Positions 1-10,744 of a stretch of DNA of 64,000 nucleotides are shown here, piece after piece. Under the pieces are notes generated by a model. It had not been told where the DNA came from. It worked only from the letters and a program-made list of their open reading frames with translations, and searched no databases. Both the position numbers and the translations under genes were made by a program. Each line of letters begins with the position of its first letter. Position 1 is the stretch's first letter. This stretch comes from Megaustenia siamemsis (Eukaryota; Mollusca; Gastropoda; Stylommatophora; Ariophantidae): contig JAVIAB010000160.1 in assembly GCA_032433765.1 (NCBI GenBank), positions 37,470,280 to 37,534,279 on the forward strand, in the 5' to 3' direction.

Positions 1-4
1 ACAG

Positions 5-648
5 TTAGCAATAACCAAATAAAACTAGGAGAAATACCTCTACTAGACGTACAATCTTACATATATCTGGGCAGTAATATAGATAAAGAGGGAGGAACAG
101 AAAATGATACCAAAATAAGGATATCAAAAGCAAGAGGAGCTTTCATTGCACTGAGAAACGTATAGAAATCCCAAGAAATTAGGTTAAATACAAAAATAAA
201 AATTTTCGACTCAAATGTTAAGTCGATGGAGAACAACAAAATTGACAATCACGAAGATACAGACTTTCATTAATGGATGCCTACGCAGAATAAAAGGATG
301 GAAATGGCAGGACAAAATCACTAACATAGAATTATGAAAATGTACCAGTCAAATACCAGTGGATAAAGAGATACAGTGAAGACGATGGCGCTGGATAGGA
401 CACACACTACGGAAACCAACTGAGAGTATTACACAACAGGCCCTTTTTTGGAATTCCCAAGCGGAAAAGACAAAGATAAAGACCAAGGAGACCAAGGAAT
501 TCTTGGAGAAGACAGATAGAAGCAGAGATGAAGATGATGGGGAAGACATGGAATGATCTTAAAAGAATGACAAAAAACAGAATGACTTGGAAAGTGTTTG
601 TTGAAGACCTATGCTCCACTGGGAGCTAAAAAGGTAGAAGAAGAAGAA
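5..648 (+). mobile_element. LINE-D fragment, reverse transcriptase C-terminus and 3' end
   Basis: Translating from base 5 gives a stretch with the motif YLGSNIDKEGG followed by a KIRISKARGAF-like segment, which is the region just after the reverse transcriptase core of non-LTR retrotransposons. It then decays through stops and frameshifts to a basic tail (WNDLKRMTKNRMTWKVFVED). It ends near CTCCACTGGGAGCTAAAAAGG. The element is cut by the left edge of the window. The same 3' end recurs at 60964-61556. It is not functional. Confidence 0.8.
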
Positions 649-1239
649 CTTCTGGGAACTGAGCCAAGACCCTTGTGATCCTCTTCAGTTCTGATACTGA
701 CATAGCAATGTATTAATTAAGTGCTTCAATTTTGACACAATTTTCAAAATGATACTTTTAACAACCAAAATGAATCTTTCTTTTAAAATTGCAATTCAAT
801 GATACTTTAATCATGTGTGTAAATTAAAATTTGTGAATGACTGAAAAAAAAATGTCTAAATTGTAATTTTTAAAGAATTACTTTTGCTTAAAATGAAGTC
901 ACCAAAATTGATAATAAATTGATTAAATTGTCAATATTACAATATTTGTATGCCTTATTTTGTTTTATAACTTTTCTAAGTAAGATTACTGATTTCAGAT
1001 CAGTTGTAATTGTTACTCCTTGTTAACAGGTTATATACCAATCTATGTGTTATTTCTGCAAAATGATTTACTAATCAACAGAAAACTACCATCATAATTT
1101 ATTTGTATAACCATCGGTCGCTACAATTTTAGAATTTGCGACAAAAATGTCAATGGAGATTCCAGTGGAATATCCTCATTTGGTAGGGGACATAATGTGC
1201 TATAGGGGATACCCGATCATCATCAAGCTGCTGTAAGCA
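649..1239. other. AT-rich stretch, nothing recognised
   Basis: No convincing coding frame, tandem repeat or shared repeat was seen. It is strongly AT-rich with short homopolymers. Confidence 0.5.
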
Positions 1240-1735
1240 AGATAAAAAAAAATGAGGCATATCCATTTTTGACAATAGAAACAAGAAAAAGTGTTCTTAA
1301 ATGTTATGCAGAGACATTCTTAACATATGGATGGGAATCATGGACAATAGGATAATAGATAAGAAAATCACTGAAGGCTGTAGAAATGTAGCTTTACAGA
1401 AGAATGTTGAGAATACTATGGACAGCTAAAAAGAGTAATGAAAATGTTTTGAAAGAGGTCAAAGCAAAAAGAGAGCTAATTTTCAAGAAGAAAAAGTCAT
1501 CATTTTTTGGCCATGTAATGAGAAGGGAACAGCTGGAATATATTATGACAACTGGTAAAATTGAGGGACAAAGAGATAGTGGGAAGTAAAGAGAAAATAT
1601 ACCAGACAACTGAAGAGAATGGCTTGGCAGAAGGTCAACAACAGAAATGATAAAGAACTGTCAAGATCGAAAGTTGTGGAGAGACATTATCACCTATGCC
1701 ACCAAACATGGAACTAGATGATGATGATGATTATG
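1240..1735 (+). mobile_element. LINE-B 3' fragment
   Basis: Degraded C-terminal coding sequence of a non-LTR retrotransposon. Recognisable segments are WTAKKSNENVLKEVKAKREL, FFGHVMRREQLEY and a final GT followed by stop, then the tail ATGATGATGATG. The same C-terminus occurs at 5905-6355, 17446-17985 and 50628-50872. Stops interrupt the frame, so this is a dead 5'-truncated copy. Confidence 0.85.
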
Positions 1736-1784
1736 ATTTATTAATTTCCAAACTTATTAAAAGAATGGATGCTAATTTTGAGTA

Positions 1785-2040
1785 AAAAAAAGTAAAGTAC
1801 CCCGTCACGCCAAGTGGCGTATAGGGAAATATGGTGTTAGTGACCCTATATTTTACAGACCTTCAGCACATGATTTTTGGGGTAATGTGGTCGGTATTAC
1901 GCCCGTGCTGCTTTACTTTCCCAGAAAAAAATCCGGTACCCATTTAAGGCTGGGTGAACCCGGAAGCCGTCGGTTGGGATCGAACCCTACCCCTTGTCCG
2001 TGGTAGTCCAGTTCACTAACCACTGAGCTATCGCGGCTCC
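1785..2040 (-). mobile_element. SINE S1 with exact 13-bp target-site duplication
   Basis: Full-length minus-strand copy of the tRNA-headed S1 SINE. Read on the minus strand it begins with GGGAGCCGCGATAGCTCAG (A box TAGCTCAGTGG), has a B box GGTTCGATCCC, and ends GTGACGGGGTACTTTAC plus poly(A). It is flanked by the 13-bp duplication CTAATTTTGAGTA at 1772-1784 and 2041-2053. Confidence 0.93.
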
Positions 2041-2174
2041 CTAATTTTGAGTATAAAGTCATAAATTGAATTTTTTGGGGCAGGATTGGACAGAATTCTA
2101 TCTGTCAACTGTTCTTTCGAACTGAAAACAGTTCATAGGGCAAAAATTCTAGTCACACTGTGTCTGACTGTCTT

Positions 2175-2525
2175 TTTTGGTAATTGTCAAACTTTGCACA
2201 AGTCCCACATTGTGTCTTGATACATGTCCTTGTTCTGGGCGAGCCTCACAACTCTGATATCACATCTCTGTTTATGCTATCAAATGCTCATTCAAAATCC
2301 ACATTGGTAATGTACAGTGGGTATTGCCACTCTATTGCCTGGCATATGATAATGAGTAGGGTAACAATTTGGTCGAAACACAATTTATCCAGATGGAAAC
2401 CTGCTTGTTTAGGTCTTAGTTTTGTATCCAGAGCATTTTAAATTCTTTCTAACATTATTCTTCTGAGTACTTTACTAGGGATATATAAAAGTGTGATACT
2501 CCTCCAATTATTGCACAGATCCCCT
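2175..2525 (-). mobile_element. Degraded LINE reverse transcriptase core, unassigned family
   Basis: On the minus strand the translation resembles the RT segment that runs from a NNWRSITLL-like motif through an AGF...DQI motif to a PLYITNVDF..AFDSI motif. Several stops are present. No endonuclease part is visible. Confidence 0.65.
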
Positions 2526-2628
2526 TTTTCTGAAGTGATGATTAATAATTATGGTAAAAAAAAAAGTGAAAGTAATGTTCTATGATATGTGTGTTTGTAA
2601 TGGATCAAAATACACAATTTCACCCTAA

Positions 2629-3145
2629 TCATCATCATCATAGAGTGCCATCTCCGCAACGAAGGTTGGCTACCATGGAGCGCCATTCTGCTCTGTCTCT
2701 TGCTTTGATGGTGCAGGTTGTCATAGGTTGACTTGTCCATCTTTTGATGTTACTCGTCCATGTTAGTCTTGGTCTGCCCCTGCCTCTTTTACCTTGTATT
2801 TTCCCCTCCAGAATTACCTTTAGTAGGCTGTTGTGTCTTTTAACATGGCCCAAAAATCACATTTGTCTTCTTTGAATTGTGTTTAGTAGTTCTCTTTTCA
2901 TTTTTAGTTGTTTTAAGACTTCATCGTTTGTTTTCTTTTCTTTTCTTTCCATTCAATTCTAAATATTCTTCTATATATCCACATTTCAAAGGCTTCAATT
3001 CTCTGTTCTGTTTTCTTGTCTAATGTCCATGTTTCTGCACCATATTGGAATATTGAGAAGAAGTAACAATTTTGCTATTTTTAGTTTTAGCCCTGATGTT
3101 ATTTGTTTTGATCTTAGTATGTTCTTCATGACATTAAAATTACTT
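2629..3145 (-). mobile_element. LINE-C 3' fragment
   Basis: Minus-strand copy ending in (TGA)n at its low-coordinate side. The last 71 residues are open and carry GHVKRHNSLLKVILEGKIQG and a basic KRGRGRPRLTW segment, a typical C-terminus of this LINE. Farther upstream (2850-3145) it continues degraded with TEQRIEAFEMWIY-like coding remnants. Other copies: 4128-4362, 10745-11110, 29761-30125, 46313-46619, 47413-47600, 48322-48860. Confidence 0.85.
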
Positions 3146-3309
3146 CACCCTAATAGGCTATAGTATTTGGGAGTGAGAGGGCCAGTGCATTTCTTCAAAT
3201 TCATTTTTCAGCTGGGTTAAATGGAAAGCATAAAGCTGAGTTTTAACCCATGTTCAATTTATTAGTGCATTTCTACCACACTAGTCAATTCATGAAAATA
3301 ATGTCCACA

Positions 3310-3970
3310 GACAAAATATAAAGCCTACCCAAAATCATGATCAACAGTGAAGAACTTGAAATTGTAACAAACTATGAATATCTGGGATCTGTAGTAACTA
3401 ACAATGGATACTGCCAGACAAACAATCAAAAGAAGATTAACAATAGCAACACAAAATTTAACGCCATGAAGAACATGTGCCAATAATACCAGCAAGGCAG
3501 TAAAACAAAAATTACTCAGGACATGTATCTTTCCGATAGCAACTTTCAGTTGTGAATTATGGACAATTTCACAAACAGCAAGGAAGAAAATCAATTAAAT
3601 TGAAACAAAAAAGCTACAGAAAAATCCTTAAGATGCCTTGGTAAGGAAAAGGAGCAATGAAGACATGTTAGAAGATTTAAACATTAAAAATAACTAGCTT
3701 ATAAACACCATTCTACAGAGGAAATTAAAATTCTATGGCCACAGCAAAAGACACAGCGGTCTGGAAAGAACAATAATGGAAGGTATGGTTCCTGGGCAAC
3801 ACATCAAAAGCAGACCAAGAATAAGGCGGTTTCAAGACATCAAGGAGACCTTGAACATTACAGCAGAAGAAGTGGAAGATCTGGTTACAGACAGAGATTC
3901 CTTTAGAGGGAGGGGCTGTGATGAATGCAACATTCTGCAAAGGACATGTGACCTAATGATTACTGGATTT
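3310..3970 (+). mobile_element. LINE-E 3' fragment
   Basis: Degraded plus-strand remnant with the motif TNYEYLGSVVTNNGYCQ (post-RT region) and a C-terminal block containing RTIMEGMVPGQHIKSRPRI and EEVEDLVTDRDSFR. Multiple stops. A minus-strand copy of the same C-terminus is at 21150-21545. Confidence 0.75.
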
Positions 3971-4127
3971 TTGATTGTACTATAATGAACAGCGATATTC
4001 TTATTCTATGTTCACCTGACAATGCACTCTCCTTCACTGTATGCTCTTAACATATTCCGTACCACGAAAATGCGACTCTAGTAGTTCGCATGCCAAGCCG
4101 AAAAGTAGCATTTTGCATCTTTTAAGG

Positions 4128-4362
4128 TCTCCTATTTTTTGGGCCATGTTAAAAGACACAACAGCCTACTAAAAGTAATCCTGGAGGGGAAAATACAAGG
4201 TAAAAGAGGCAGGGGCAGACCAAGACTAACATGGACGAGTAACATCAAAAGATGGACAAACCAGCCTATGACAACCTGCACCATCAAAGCAAGAGACAAA
4301 GCAGAATGGCACTCCATGGTAGCCAACCTTCGATGCGGAGATGGCACTCGATGATGATGAAG
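4128..4362 (+). mobile_element. LINE-C 3' stub
   Basis: Short 5'-truncated copy with a 71-residue open C-terminus almost identical to the copy at 2638-2853 (GHVKRHNSLLKVILEGKIQG start, then RGRPRLTWTSNIKRWTNQ). It ends with TGATGATGATGA. Confidence 0.85.
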
Positions 4363-4446
4363 TTATCAATGTCTTCACAATTATTTTCGCTAAAACCTTG
4401 TAATTTTGGTTGTTTTTAATCAAATGTTTTAACCACCCTTACTAAT

Positions 4447-4755
4447 GCTTGTGACAGCTGGAAAACCACTACCAAAGATACAGAAAATAAATTAGATGTA
4501 TTTGAAAACTAATGTCTCAAGAAAATACTTTGTATACCAAGGAATAAATTCAGGACTAGTGCAGAAGTAAGAGAAATGGTCATGCATCCAATAATATCAT
4601 CTATAATCAAGAAAATAAGGTGGGATTATATCAGCCATGTGATGAGAAGAAGAGATAAGAGATATGTAAAGTAAGTTCTCAAATGGGAAAACAGGAGGCA
4701 AGAGAAAAAAGAGGTCAACCTAAAGAAACACTATGAAGAACACTAAGGAAGGAGT
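4447..4755 (+). mobile_element. LINE-A remnant
   Basis: The translation matches, with several stops, the C-terminal part of the intact LINE-A frame at 54 kb: a SWKTT block, a DVFEN block, an EVREM..PIISSIIKK block and a HVMRRRDKR block. It is an old copy. Confidence 0.7.
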
Positions 4756-5024
4756 GTTTACTCTAAGAACTTTAGTGTTTTTCTTTGTTAATACAAAGTG
4801 CAATCTTTGCTAATACTCTATTGGTCTTTTTTATCATCTGATGTTGGTAGTACAGCAGTAGTGATAAATCTTCAAAAGCTAGGTCTTCAGCTTGTGTCAA
4901 TTGAATTAGTTGAATTCTATTCCTACTGTGCCCTGTGATGTTTTCATAACCCAGTATATTTCTAGCAGGAATGTGACAGTAAGCATCTGTAACTCTAGTC
5001 TTTACCTTGAAGTTTCGTGTAAGC

Positions 5025-5452
5025 TATGGTTATGGTTAGTCGAAGGCCCCAGTATCACTGCAAACGGATTAAAATCCATAATTGCTCAACCTCCCGTGCC
5101 AGTGGAATCATCCAAATTAAAACTCATCTCATTGAAGAATCCAAACAAAAAAAGGGAGCTGCAGTCCCCATCATAGCAACCATAGCACATGCCAAAAGAC
5201 CTGAGGCCAAGTGGCACCAAAAGTGAACGTGGCTGAACGCTTCATGATATATTATCATTCACTGTAAGCAATCAGAATATCGAAACACAATCTGGATGAA
5301 AAACACAGCTCATAGTGTGCACATAGCACTAAACTCAGTAGCTCAGGCAGCAAGCTGGGCTTGGAATATAAGGAAACTGTGAAAAGGAACACTTTTCAGA
5401 TTGAGCCTGAATGGTTCCTCCCGCTTATCCGCCATATTGATCGGAAGTCCCT
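5025..5452 (+). repeat. Unclassified interspersed repeat U1, copy 1
   Basis: About 428 bp shared with 32887-33327 (minus) and with 36425-37052 (minus, split by another insertion). Common borders are GGTTATGGTTAGTCGAAGGC on one side and a CCGCCATATTGA..GGAAGT motif on the other. A 66-codon frame with the block IIQIKTHLIEESKQKKGAAV is open here and in the copy at 36.8-37.05 kb. I do not recognise the family. Confidence 0.75.
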
Positions 5453-5549
5453 GTAAGCTGTCCTCCATGAACTTCTTCAATGAAAGCTACAGCTATGCAT
5501 TTAGACATTTAGACTAGCGTGGGTCACAGACAAAATGGTTCATTTGAGG

Positions 5550-5860
5550 TCTTCACCAGTTTACCATAACTTGTCGTGCTGGGTTGTTTCTGTATCCTCC
5601 ATGAACTATTCTGCAAGTCATTCCTTCATAAGAAATTGTAATTATGTTGACTATCTTGACTGGTATCACATAGTGTCTTAGTTGTTTCCAGAGAGTATTT
5701 CTCTTTACACTGTCGAAAGCCTTTTTGTAGTCCATGAGGGTGATATATAGTGGGGCGTTTCTTTCAATTGATTGTTCTATAATTAAACATAGTGTTATGA
5801 TCTTGTCCATGCAGGAGCTACCACATCTTAAACCAGTTAGTTCATCTCTTCATATTTTTA
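5550..5860 (-). mobile_element. LINE reverse transcriptase fragment
   Basis: An 85-residue open stretch on the minus strand has the RT motif A region LMDYKKAFDSVKRNTLW and a downstream SYEGMTCRIVHGG segment, preceded by GLRCGSSC. This is the finger/palm part of a non-LTR retrotransposon RT. The FADD box and 3' end are not attached. Confidence 0.85.
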
Positions 5861-5904
5861 ATTTTATTTAGAATGATCATATTGAATATTTATCTGTGTG
5901 TGTA

Positions 5905-6355
5905 TGTGTAAATGTTCTTAAATGTTATGTAGAGCCAGTCTTAACATATGAATGTGAATCATAGACAATAGGACAACAGACAAGAAAATCACTGGAGTCT
6001 GTAGAAATGTAGTTTTACAGAAGAATGTTGAGAATACCATGGACAGCTAAGAAGAGTAATGAAAATGTTCTGAAAGAGGTCAAAGCAAAAAGAGAGCTAA
6101 TTTCCAATATTAGGAAGAAACAATCATCTTTTTTTGGTCATGTAATGAGAAGAGAACAACTGGAATATATTGTAACAACTGGAAAAATTGAGGGACGAAG
6201 AGATAGAGGGAAGCAAAGTGAAAAAATACCAGACAGCTTAAGAGAATGGCTTGGCAGAAGGTCAACAACAGAAATGATAAAGAACTATCGAGATCGAAAG
6301 TTGTGGAAAGACATGATCACCTACGCCATTAGGCCCGGTACTTGATGATGATGTA
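5905..6355 (+). mobile_element. LINE-B 3' fragment
   Basis: Contains a 106-residue open C-terminus: TAKKSNENVLKEVKAKREL, FFGHVMRREQLEYIVTTGK, then a basic RRDRGKQ block and a final RPGT stop followed by TGATGATGATG. Upstream coding (5905-6024) is interrupted by stops. Dead, 5' truncated. Confidence 0.87.
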
Positions 6356-6416
6356 TGTGTAAATGTATATACATACTGTATATTTTATACTCAACAGCTC
6401 ACATATATATATATAT

Positions 6417-7713
6417 AGTGAAAATATTTTTGAAATTATAGGAAATTATAACGTAAATTTTTATTATTCATCTAGACACTACTACTCTTGGCTGGCTTCT
6501 GTTGGGTAAAATGGCTGTTCACATGATGAATTTGTGTCTACAGCATGTGTTCAAAATGTCCACCATGGGCCTCAAGTCATTTGTTGATTTGCCTCTTCAT
6601 ATTTTCAAAAACCTTCTTGTTAACAACTGGTGAAATTTGCTGGATCTGGGTCACAATATCTGCCTTCAGATCATTAACTGTTTGTGGGTTATTTAGAACT
6701 TTTCCTTTCAGCGCATCTCACAGATAATAGCCAGGCGGAGTTAGGTCTGGTGAACGAGCAGGCCAGATTCCACGTGAAATAATATGATTTGCAAATATGC
6801 TTTCTAAATAAGTAAGTGATTTTGCGGCCGAGTGTGCTGTTGCGCCATACTGCTAAAACCAGGCTTCTTTAATTTCTCACTCTGTAAGTTGGGCTGTGAA
6901 TGGTTCCAGGATTTAAGTACGATAATGTTCTGCGTTGATTGTTACATTAAAAAATATTGGCCCAATTATTCACATGTGACTTATGGCACACCACACCCCG
7001 ACTTTCTGATCGAGAAGTGGCTCTTGATGTAATTCGTGGGGATTTTCGCTGCTCCACACACGATTATTCTAACTGTTGATGTAACCAGAGAGATGAAACC
7101 ATGCCACATTGGTGAAGAAAGTCACATCAAGGACTTCGTCACCTTGTTCATAAGTCAGGCCTGAAATCACTTTAAGTAGGAGTTGAGACAATTCAGTTAA
7201 TCTGTAAGGATGAAAGTGCAGCTTATTCTTCAGTGGACGGTACTCATTGTTAAATTTACCTGTTGAGACAACCACGATAAAGATTTATTAGGGTTCAATG
7301 TAATTCTGGTCTGGATATTAAGCACTGCATCTTCTGAAGTTGAAGGCCTTCCAAATTGGTATGCATCTTCCAAACTACACATAGCATGAAACTTGTCAAT
7401 AAAATTCCTAACCGCATTGTGATGGGGGACTTGTGAGTCTGGAAGTTTCAGCACAAATTTTCGAATTACTTTTTCGGTATATTTGCCACCATTATGGAAG
7501 ACATGTTCAACCAAAAATACCCTGTTTTCAATGTTTAACACCCATTTCCTTTCAGCAATGAAACCGTGAATATAACAATGGCTTGTTGTTTTATTCTGCA
7601 GACAGGATTGTGGACCTCGAATATCATGACGTAAATTTCACCAATTGGTGACGTAATTTCAAAATATTTTTCAAGTCACTGCCCAGCGACTTTTTAAACA
7701 CCCTTTGTCTATA
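6417..7713 (-). mobile_element. Degraded Tc1/mariner-type element with inverted ends
   Basis: The element encloses the dead transposase at 6484-7556. The ends are imperfect inverted repeats. The left end has AGTG then GAAAATATTTTTGAAATTAT at 6416-6439. The right end, read on the minus strand, has AGTGACTTGAAAAATATTTT followed by GAAATTACG at 7652-7680. Both ends abut AT/GT microsatellites (about 6400-6417 and 7725-7785), so the exact termini and the TA duplication cannot be fixed. Confidence 0.65.
6484..7556 (-). pseudogene. Dead transposase, Tc1/mariner superfamily with DUF4817-like N-terminus
   Basis: Read on the minus strand, the N-terminal helix-turn-helix region (RVFLVEHVFHNGG, then a NAVRNFIDKF and GRPSTSEDAV block) fits the DUF4817 type domain found in some animal Tc1/mariner relatives. 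It is followed by LHFHPYRLTEL, then TNVAWFHLSGYINSQN, and near the end WPARSPDLTPP. In this family the catalytic acidic residues sit in a TDEAWFHLSGY-like, a QQDGATAH-like and an RSPDLTPPD-like context. Here they read TNVAW, QYGATAH and TPPG, so all three are replaced. Frameshifts and stops also break the frame. It cannot be an active transposase. Confidence 0.8.
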
Positions 7714-7724
7714 CACACGCATGC

Positions 7725-7790
7725 ACACACACACAGAACAACTTTATAAACACCCTATGTGTGTGTATATATATATATGTATATATAAAA
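7725..7790. repeat. CA/TG and TA microsatellite
   Basis: Mixed CACACA, TGTGTG and TATATA runs beside the dead mariner-type element. Confidence 0.8.
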
Positions 7791-8139
7791 TCTTCAATTC
7801 CAAAGGGCATTCCCAGAAAGTAGAATAATTTCTATTGCGAGATGCCAGAATAATTGGACTGTACATTACAGCAATCTGAGGTGTCTAAGATCAGGATGGA
7901 TTTAGATTGGCAAGAGTGCTCAGAGGATTCCAGGTAATTAAAACATTTGCATATATTACAACAGATTAGTTTAGAGCAAAGGTGGGCAACCTTTCTTATA
8001 CCAAGGGCCCGGTATAAGAAATATAAAGACGCAGAGAACTGCATACTCTTCAATCTTCAATATTTAAAGAATGCAAACCTTATACATCAGATACAAATAA
8101 ATCTTCATCCATTTCTTCAGCACTCACTTGATAAGCAAG
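7791..8139. other. Unassigned sequence
   Basis: No supported gene. A 65-codon frame at 7947-8144 has no recognisable motif. GTGGGCAACCTTT at 7990-8002 resembles a hAT-type terminus, but no partner end was found. Confidence 0.4.
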
Positions 8140-8480
8140 TATAGATTTTTTGTGCTGCTAGTTTATGGCAAGCTGTGATTTCTTTGCCATTTGACAACTT
8201 TGTCCGGGCAGTGGCCATTTTCGCCTACTCTTTTTAAGACTTAACTTCTAAGGGTTCTTTAATATGCACAGAGTGTACACTGGACCACCTGTTTTTCACC
8301 CTTATCTGAGAGGACTGGACATTGGATCTCACTACCCAAAGACTAGGGGAGGGTAAAACCACAAAGGTACCACATATTTTAAGAGAAAAATTTGTACCGC
8401 TTGTGGCAGGATTTGAATCTGGTCATTTTTTGTCCAGAGGTCAACATCTTACCTCTAGACCACTCAGTCATGCTAGATCA
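8140..8480 (-). mobile_element. SINE S2, degraded copy
   Basis: The minus strand carries the S2 head (TGGTCTAGAGGTAAG-like A box and a degenerate B box). It also carries the internal segment TTTGGGTAGTGAGATCCAAT, followed by GGTGAAAAACAGG and CCGTGTGCAC-like sequence. This copy holds a single copy of the segment that is amplified at 33781-35370. Confidence 0.75.
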
Positions 8481-8687
8481 TATTTTTCATGTCTCTAAAA
8501 AAAGGCCCTTCATTATTTTTGTCTCCTACAATGTTTGTTTAAATACGGTGAATGCCCCCCCTCCTCCAATTTCTCTCAAATAATTTGTTTCTTGTTATAA
8601 TTTCTGCAATCATGAAAGGCAAAATCTATTTACTCTCTACCCACCTCTAAAGGTTTCCACTTCATCTACTTGCATATGGGAAATATG

Positions 8688-8946
8688 AAAAAAAAAAAAA
8701 AGTAAAGAGCCCCGTCACACCAAGTGACCTATAGGGAATATGGTGTTAGTGGCCATAAATTTTGCAGACCTTCAGCACATGATTTTTGGGGTAATGTTAT
8801 CGGTACGCCCATGCCGCTTTACTTTCCCAGAAAAAAATCCAGTACCCATTAAAGCTAGGTGAACCCGGAGGCCGTCGGTTGGTATCAAACCCGACCTCTT
8901 GTTCTTTGTAGTCCAGTTCACTAACCACTGAGCTATCGCGGCTCCC
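8688..8946 (-). mobile_element. SINE S1 inserted into older S1-like sequence
   Basis: Minus-strand S1 with poly(A), body and head ending in GCTATCGCGGCTCCC. It is flanked by ATATGGGAAATATG (8674-8687) and TTATGGGGAATATG (8947-8960), an imperfect 14-bp duplication. The uninterrupted form CATATGGGGAATATGGTATT is present at about 10204 in a related degraded S1-like repeat. Confidence 0.88.
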
Positions 8947-9119
8947 TTATGGGGAATATGCTATTAGTATATTTTCCTGTGACCACTGTACCAATATGCA
9001 GATCCTTAAAAGTAACTCAAAAGAAAGAAGAGTGATTGAATTGTTGGACATGTACGCTACAGTCTGAAATGTGTGCGCTGAAATTAATACGCCAATGCTA
9101 AAAAACCCCGGACCAAAAG

Positions 9120-9300
9120 ATAACATTAACCTGCTACAGAAGAAAGACCACAACAAAGTGTTTCAGCTAAAAATTGGGCATATTGGGTTGAATAAATTCC
9201 TGAATAAAATAAACCTAACCTAATCCCACAGAGCTCACACCAACTTTAAGTTTTTTTTGGAGGCCCTGAAGAAATCTCAGATATCGCAGCATGTGTTCAA
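9120..9300 (+). mobile_element. Possible LINE RNase H-distal fragment
   Basis: The plus-strand translation reads FQLKIGHIGLNKFLNKINLT before a stop. This resembles the conserved RLRTGH.RLN..L.RI segment that follows RNase H in some LINEs and jockey-like elements. It is short and degraded. Confidence 0.4.
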
Positions 9301-9852
9301 AGAACTAGACTTCTTGCATAGACATTACTGAACAGTGTGTGAACGACGAGAAGAAGCAGCAGGAAAGTATAGATGAGTTATACATTTTATTATAATATTA
9401 TTACTAGTTTGTTGTTGTTATTGATGTAATGGTGTGGGTGTCAGTGAACTCTGAATCATAAGCTCTTGAACTCTTTTGATCTGGCAGGCTGCAGTGGCTT
9501 TCCAGACTTTGTCAGTGACTCTTGAATCATAAGCTCTTGGACCGTCTTGACCTGGCAGGCTGTTATGGCTCTTCAAACTTCCCAGCTCATGTTGAGAAAT
9601 TGTAGTTTCTCCATCCTAACAGGAGGTGCAATACTAGGTCTTCTATATAAACTGAACCATCCACTTTATAAACTATAACAATCCTCATCTTGTTAGCCAG
9701 TCTTCTTAAAACAAAGACTTCCTCAAAAAGATGAAATTAGGTTTTGATTTATTTTGGGTCACTGATCCTTGTAGCCACTTAAATTGAACTAGCTTGTGCA
9801 GCCCTCCCCCAATCATTTTGGTGTAATTTTATTTTATTTTTCCAATCTGCAG
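9301..9852. other. Unassigned sequence upstream of zinc-finger exon a
   Basis: No exon or repeat could be supported, apart from a loose duplication of a segment containing CTCTTGAATCATAAGCTCTT-like and CTGGCAGGCTG motifs around 9440-9570. A promoter or first exon of the zinc-finger gene may lie here or farther left, but nothing specific shows it. Confidence 0.4.
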
Positions 9853-9937
9853 ATCGGAGAAAAAGAATTTCCCAACAAACATACCAGAGGATAATGACAA
9901 TCTAAAGACATGGAAAGAAATGACACAGGAAATTCAG
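9853..9937 (+). CDS. Zinc-finger gene, candidate exon a (partial/5' region)
   Basis: Bounded by a CTGCAG acceptor and a CAG|GTATTA donor. With a leading partial codon (1 nt) it is open for 28 codons starting SEKKNFPTNIPEDNDNL and leaves the exon in phase 0. That matches the phase-0 entry of exon b. It may be coding or a 5' UTR exon, because exon b has its own good start codon. No upstream exon that would supply the remaining two bases of the first codon was identified. Acidic and polar, with no known domain. Confidence 0.45.
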
Positions 9938-10189
9938 GTATTAAAGTCTAGATTGTTGTAATTATTAAAAGCAAAAACTTTCATGTTTGAAGAATTATTC
10001 TAATTTGTTAATTCTTTATAACATCATTTTGTCTTATAAAGCTGGCCGTCTGCCTCAGACTTCTTTCGTTGTAATATGTTTGACTCTCAAGTGATTTAGA
10101 GAAGGCTATATCATCATTCTGCTTTTCATAATTTCTGCAATTTTGGAAGACACTATATACTTACTCTCTAATTGCTTCTAAAGGCTTCT

Positions 10190-10385
10190 CGCCATGTATA
10201 CTTGCATATGGGGAATATGGTATTAGTACATATAGCACATTTCTGTTTAGGTGCTGTGGCCTGTGTCATGCCAGGCAGCAATGGTTACAAAATAAAATGA
10301 TGGTACCCTTTTAAGTCTGAACCTATGAAACATCTATTTGGATCAAACTCGACCTCTAGTCCATAGTATTCTAGTCCATTAACTG
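10190..10385 (-). mobile_element. Degraded S1-like SINE
   Basis: Weak but collinear match to S1 on the minus strand: CATATGGGGAATATGGTATT, then a TGGTACCC..TTTAAG segment, CGACCTCTAGTCCATAG and TCTAGTCCATTAAC. It supplies the uninterrupted counterpart of the insertion site at 8688-8946. Confidence 0.6.
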
Positions 10386-10612
10386 CTGAAGAAGCCTGAG
10401 TGGTTAGATTGCTTGCTTCCTGATCAGAATGGTCTAGGTTTGATTCCCAGAAGTGGACTTTTTTTTTTTTTTGGACCAACAAAGCTTTGGGGTTCATCCA
10501 GCTTCTAAAAATTGGTACCAGAAATTTTTCTTCGAAGTAAAAATGGACTGACCTAACACTATATTTACCAATCAACTCGCAAGGCATGGAGGGAATCCTT
10601 ACTTTATCATCT
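10386..10612 (+). mobile_element. SINE S1b (alternative tRNA head)
   Basis: Begins CTGAGTGGTTAGATTGCTTGC and contains CTTCCTGATCAGAATGGTC, a B-box-like GGTTTGATTCCC, then a TTGGTACCA body and a GGGAATCCTTACTTTA tail. Same architecture as 16399-16677. It sits head to head with the degraded S1 copy on its left. Confidence 0.75.
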
Positions 10613-10744
10613 TACTGCACTCAAAATAACCATTCTTATTTATTCATTATAAATACTGTATTAGATTATTTCCTCCTATATAAAGCGGTCAACCTTTAGT
10701 TTCAAATAATTCATCTAAACTCTCATATGAGTAGGAAAAACCAA

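Noticed and set aside
7977..8012. hAT terminus (GGTGGGCAACCTTT)
   Set aside because: Only one short end; no partner end, duplication or transposase nearby.
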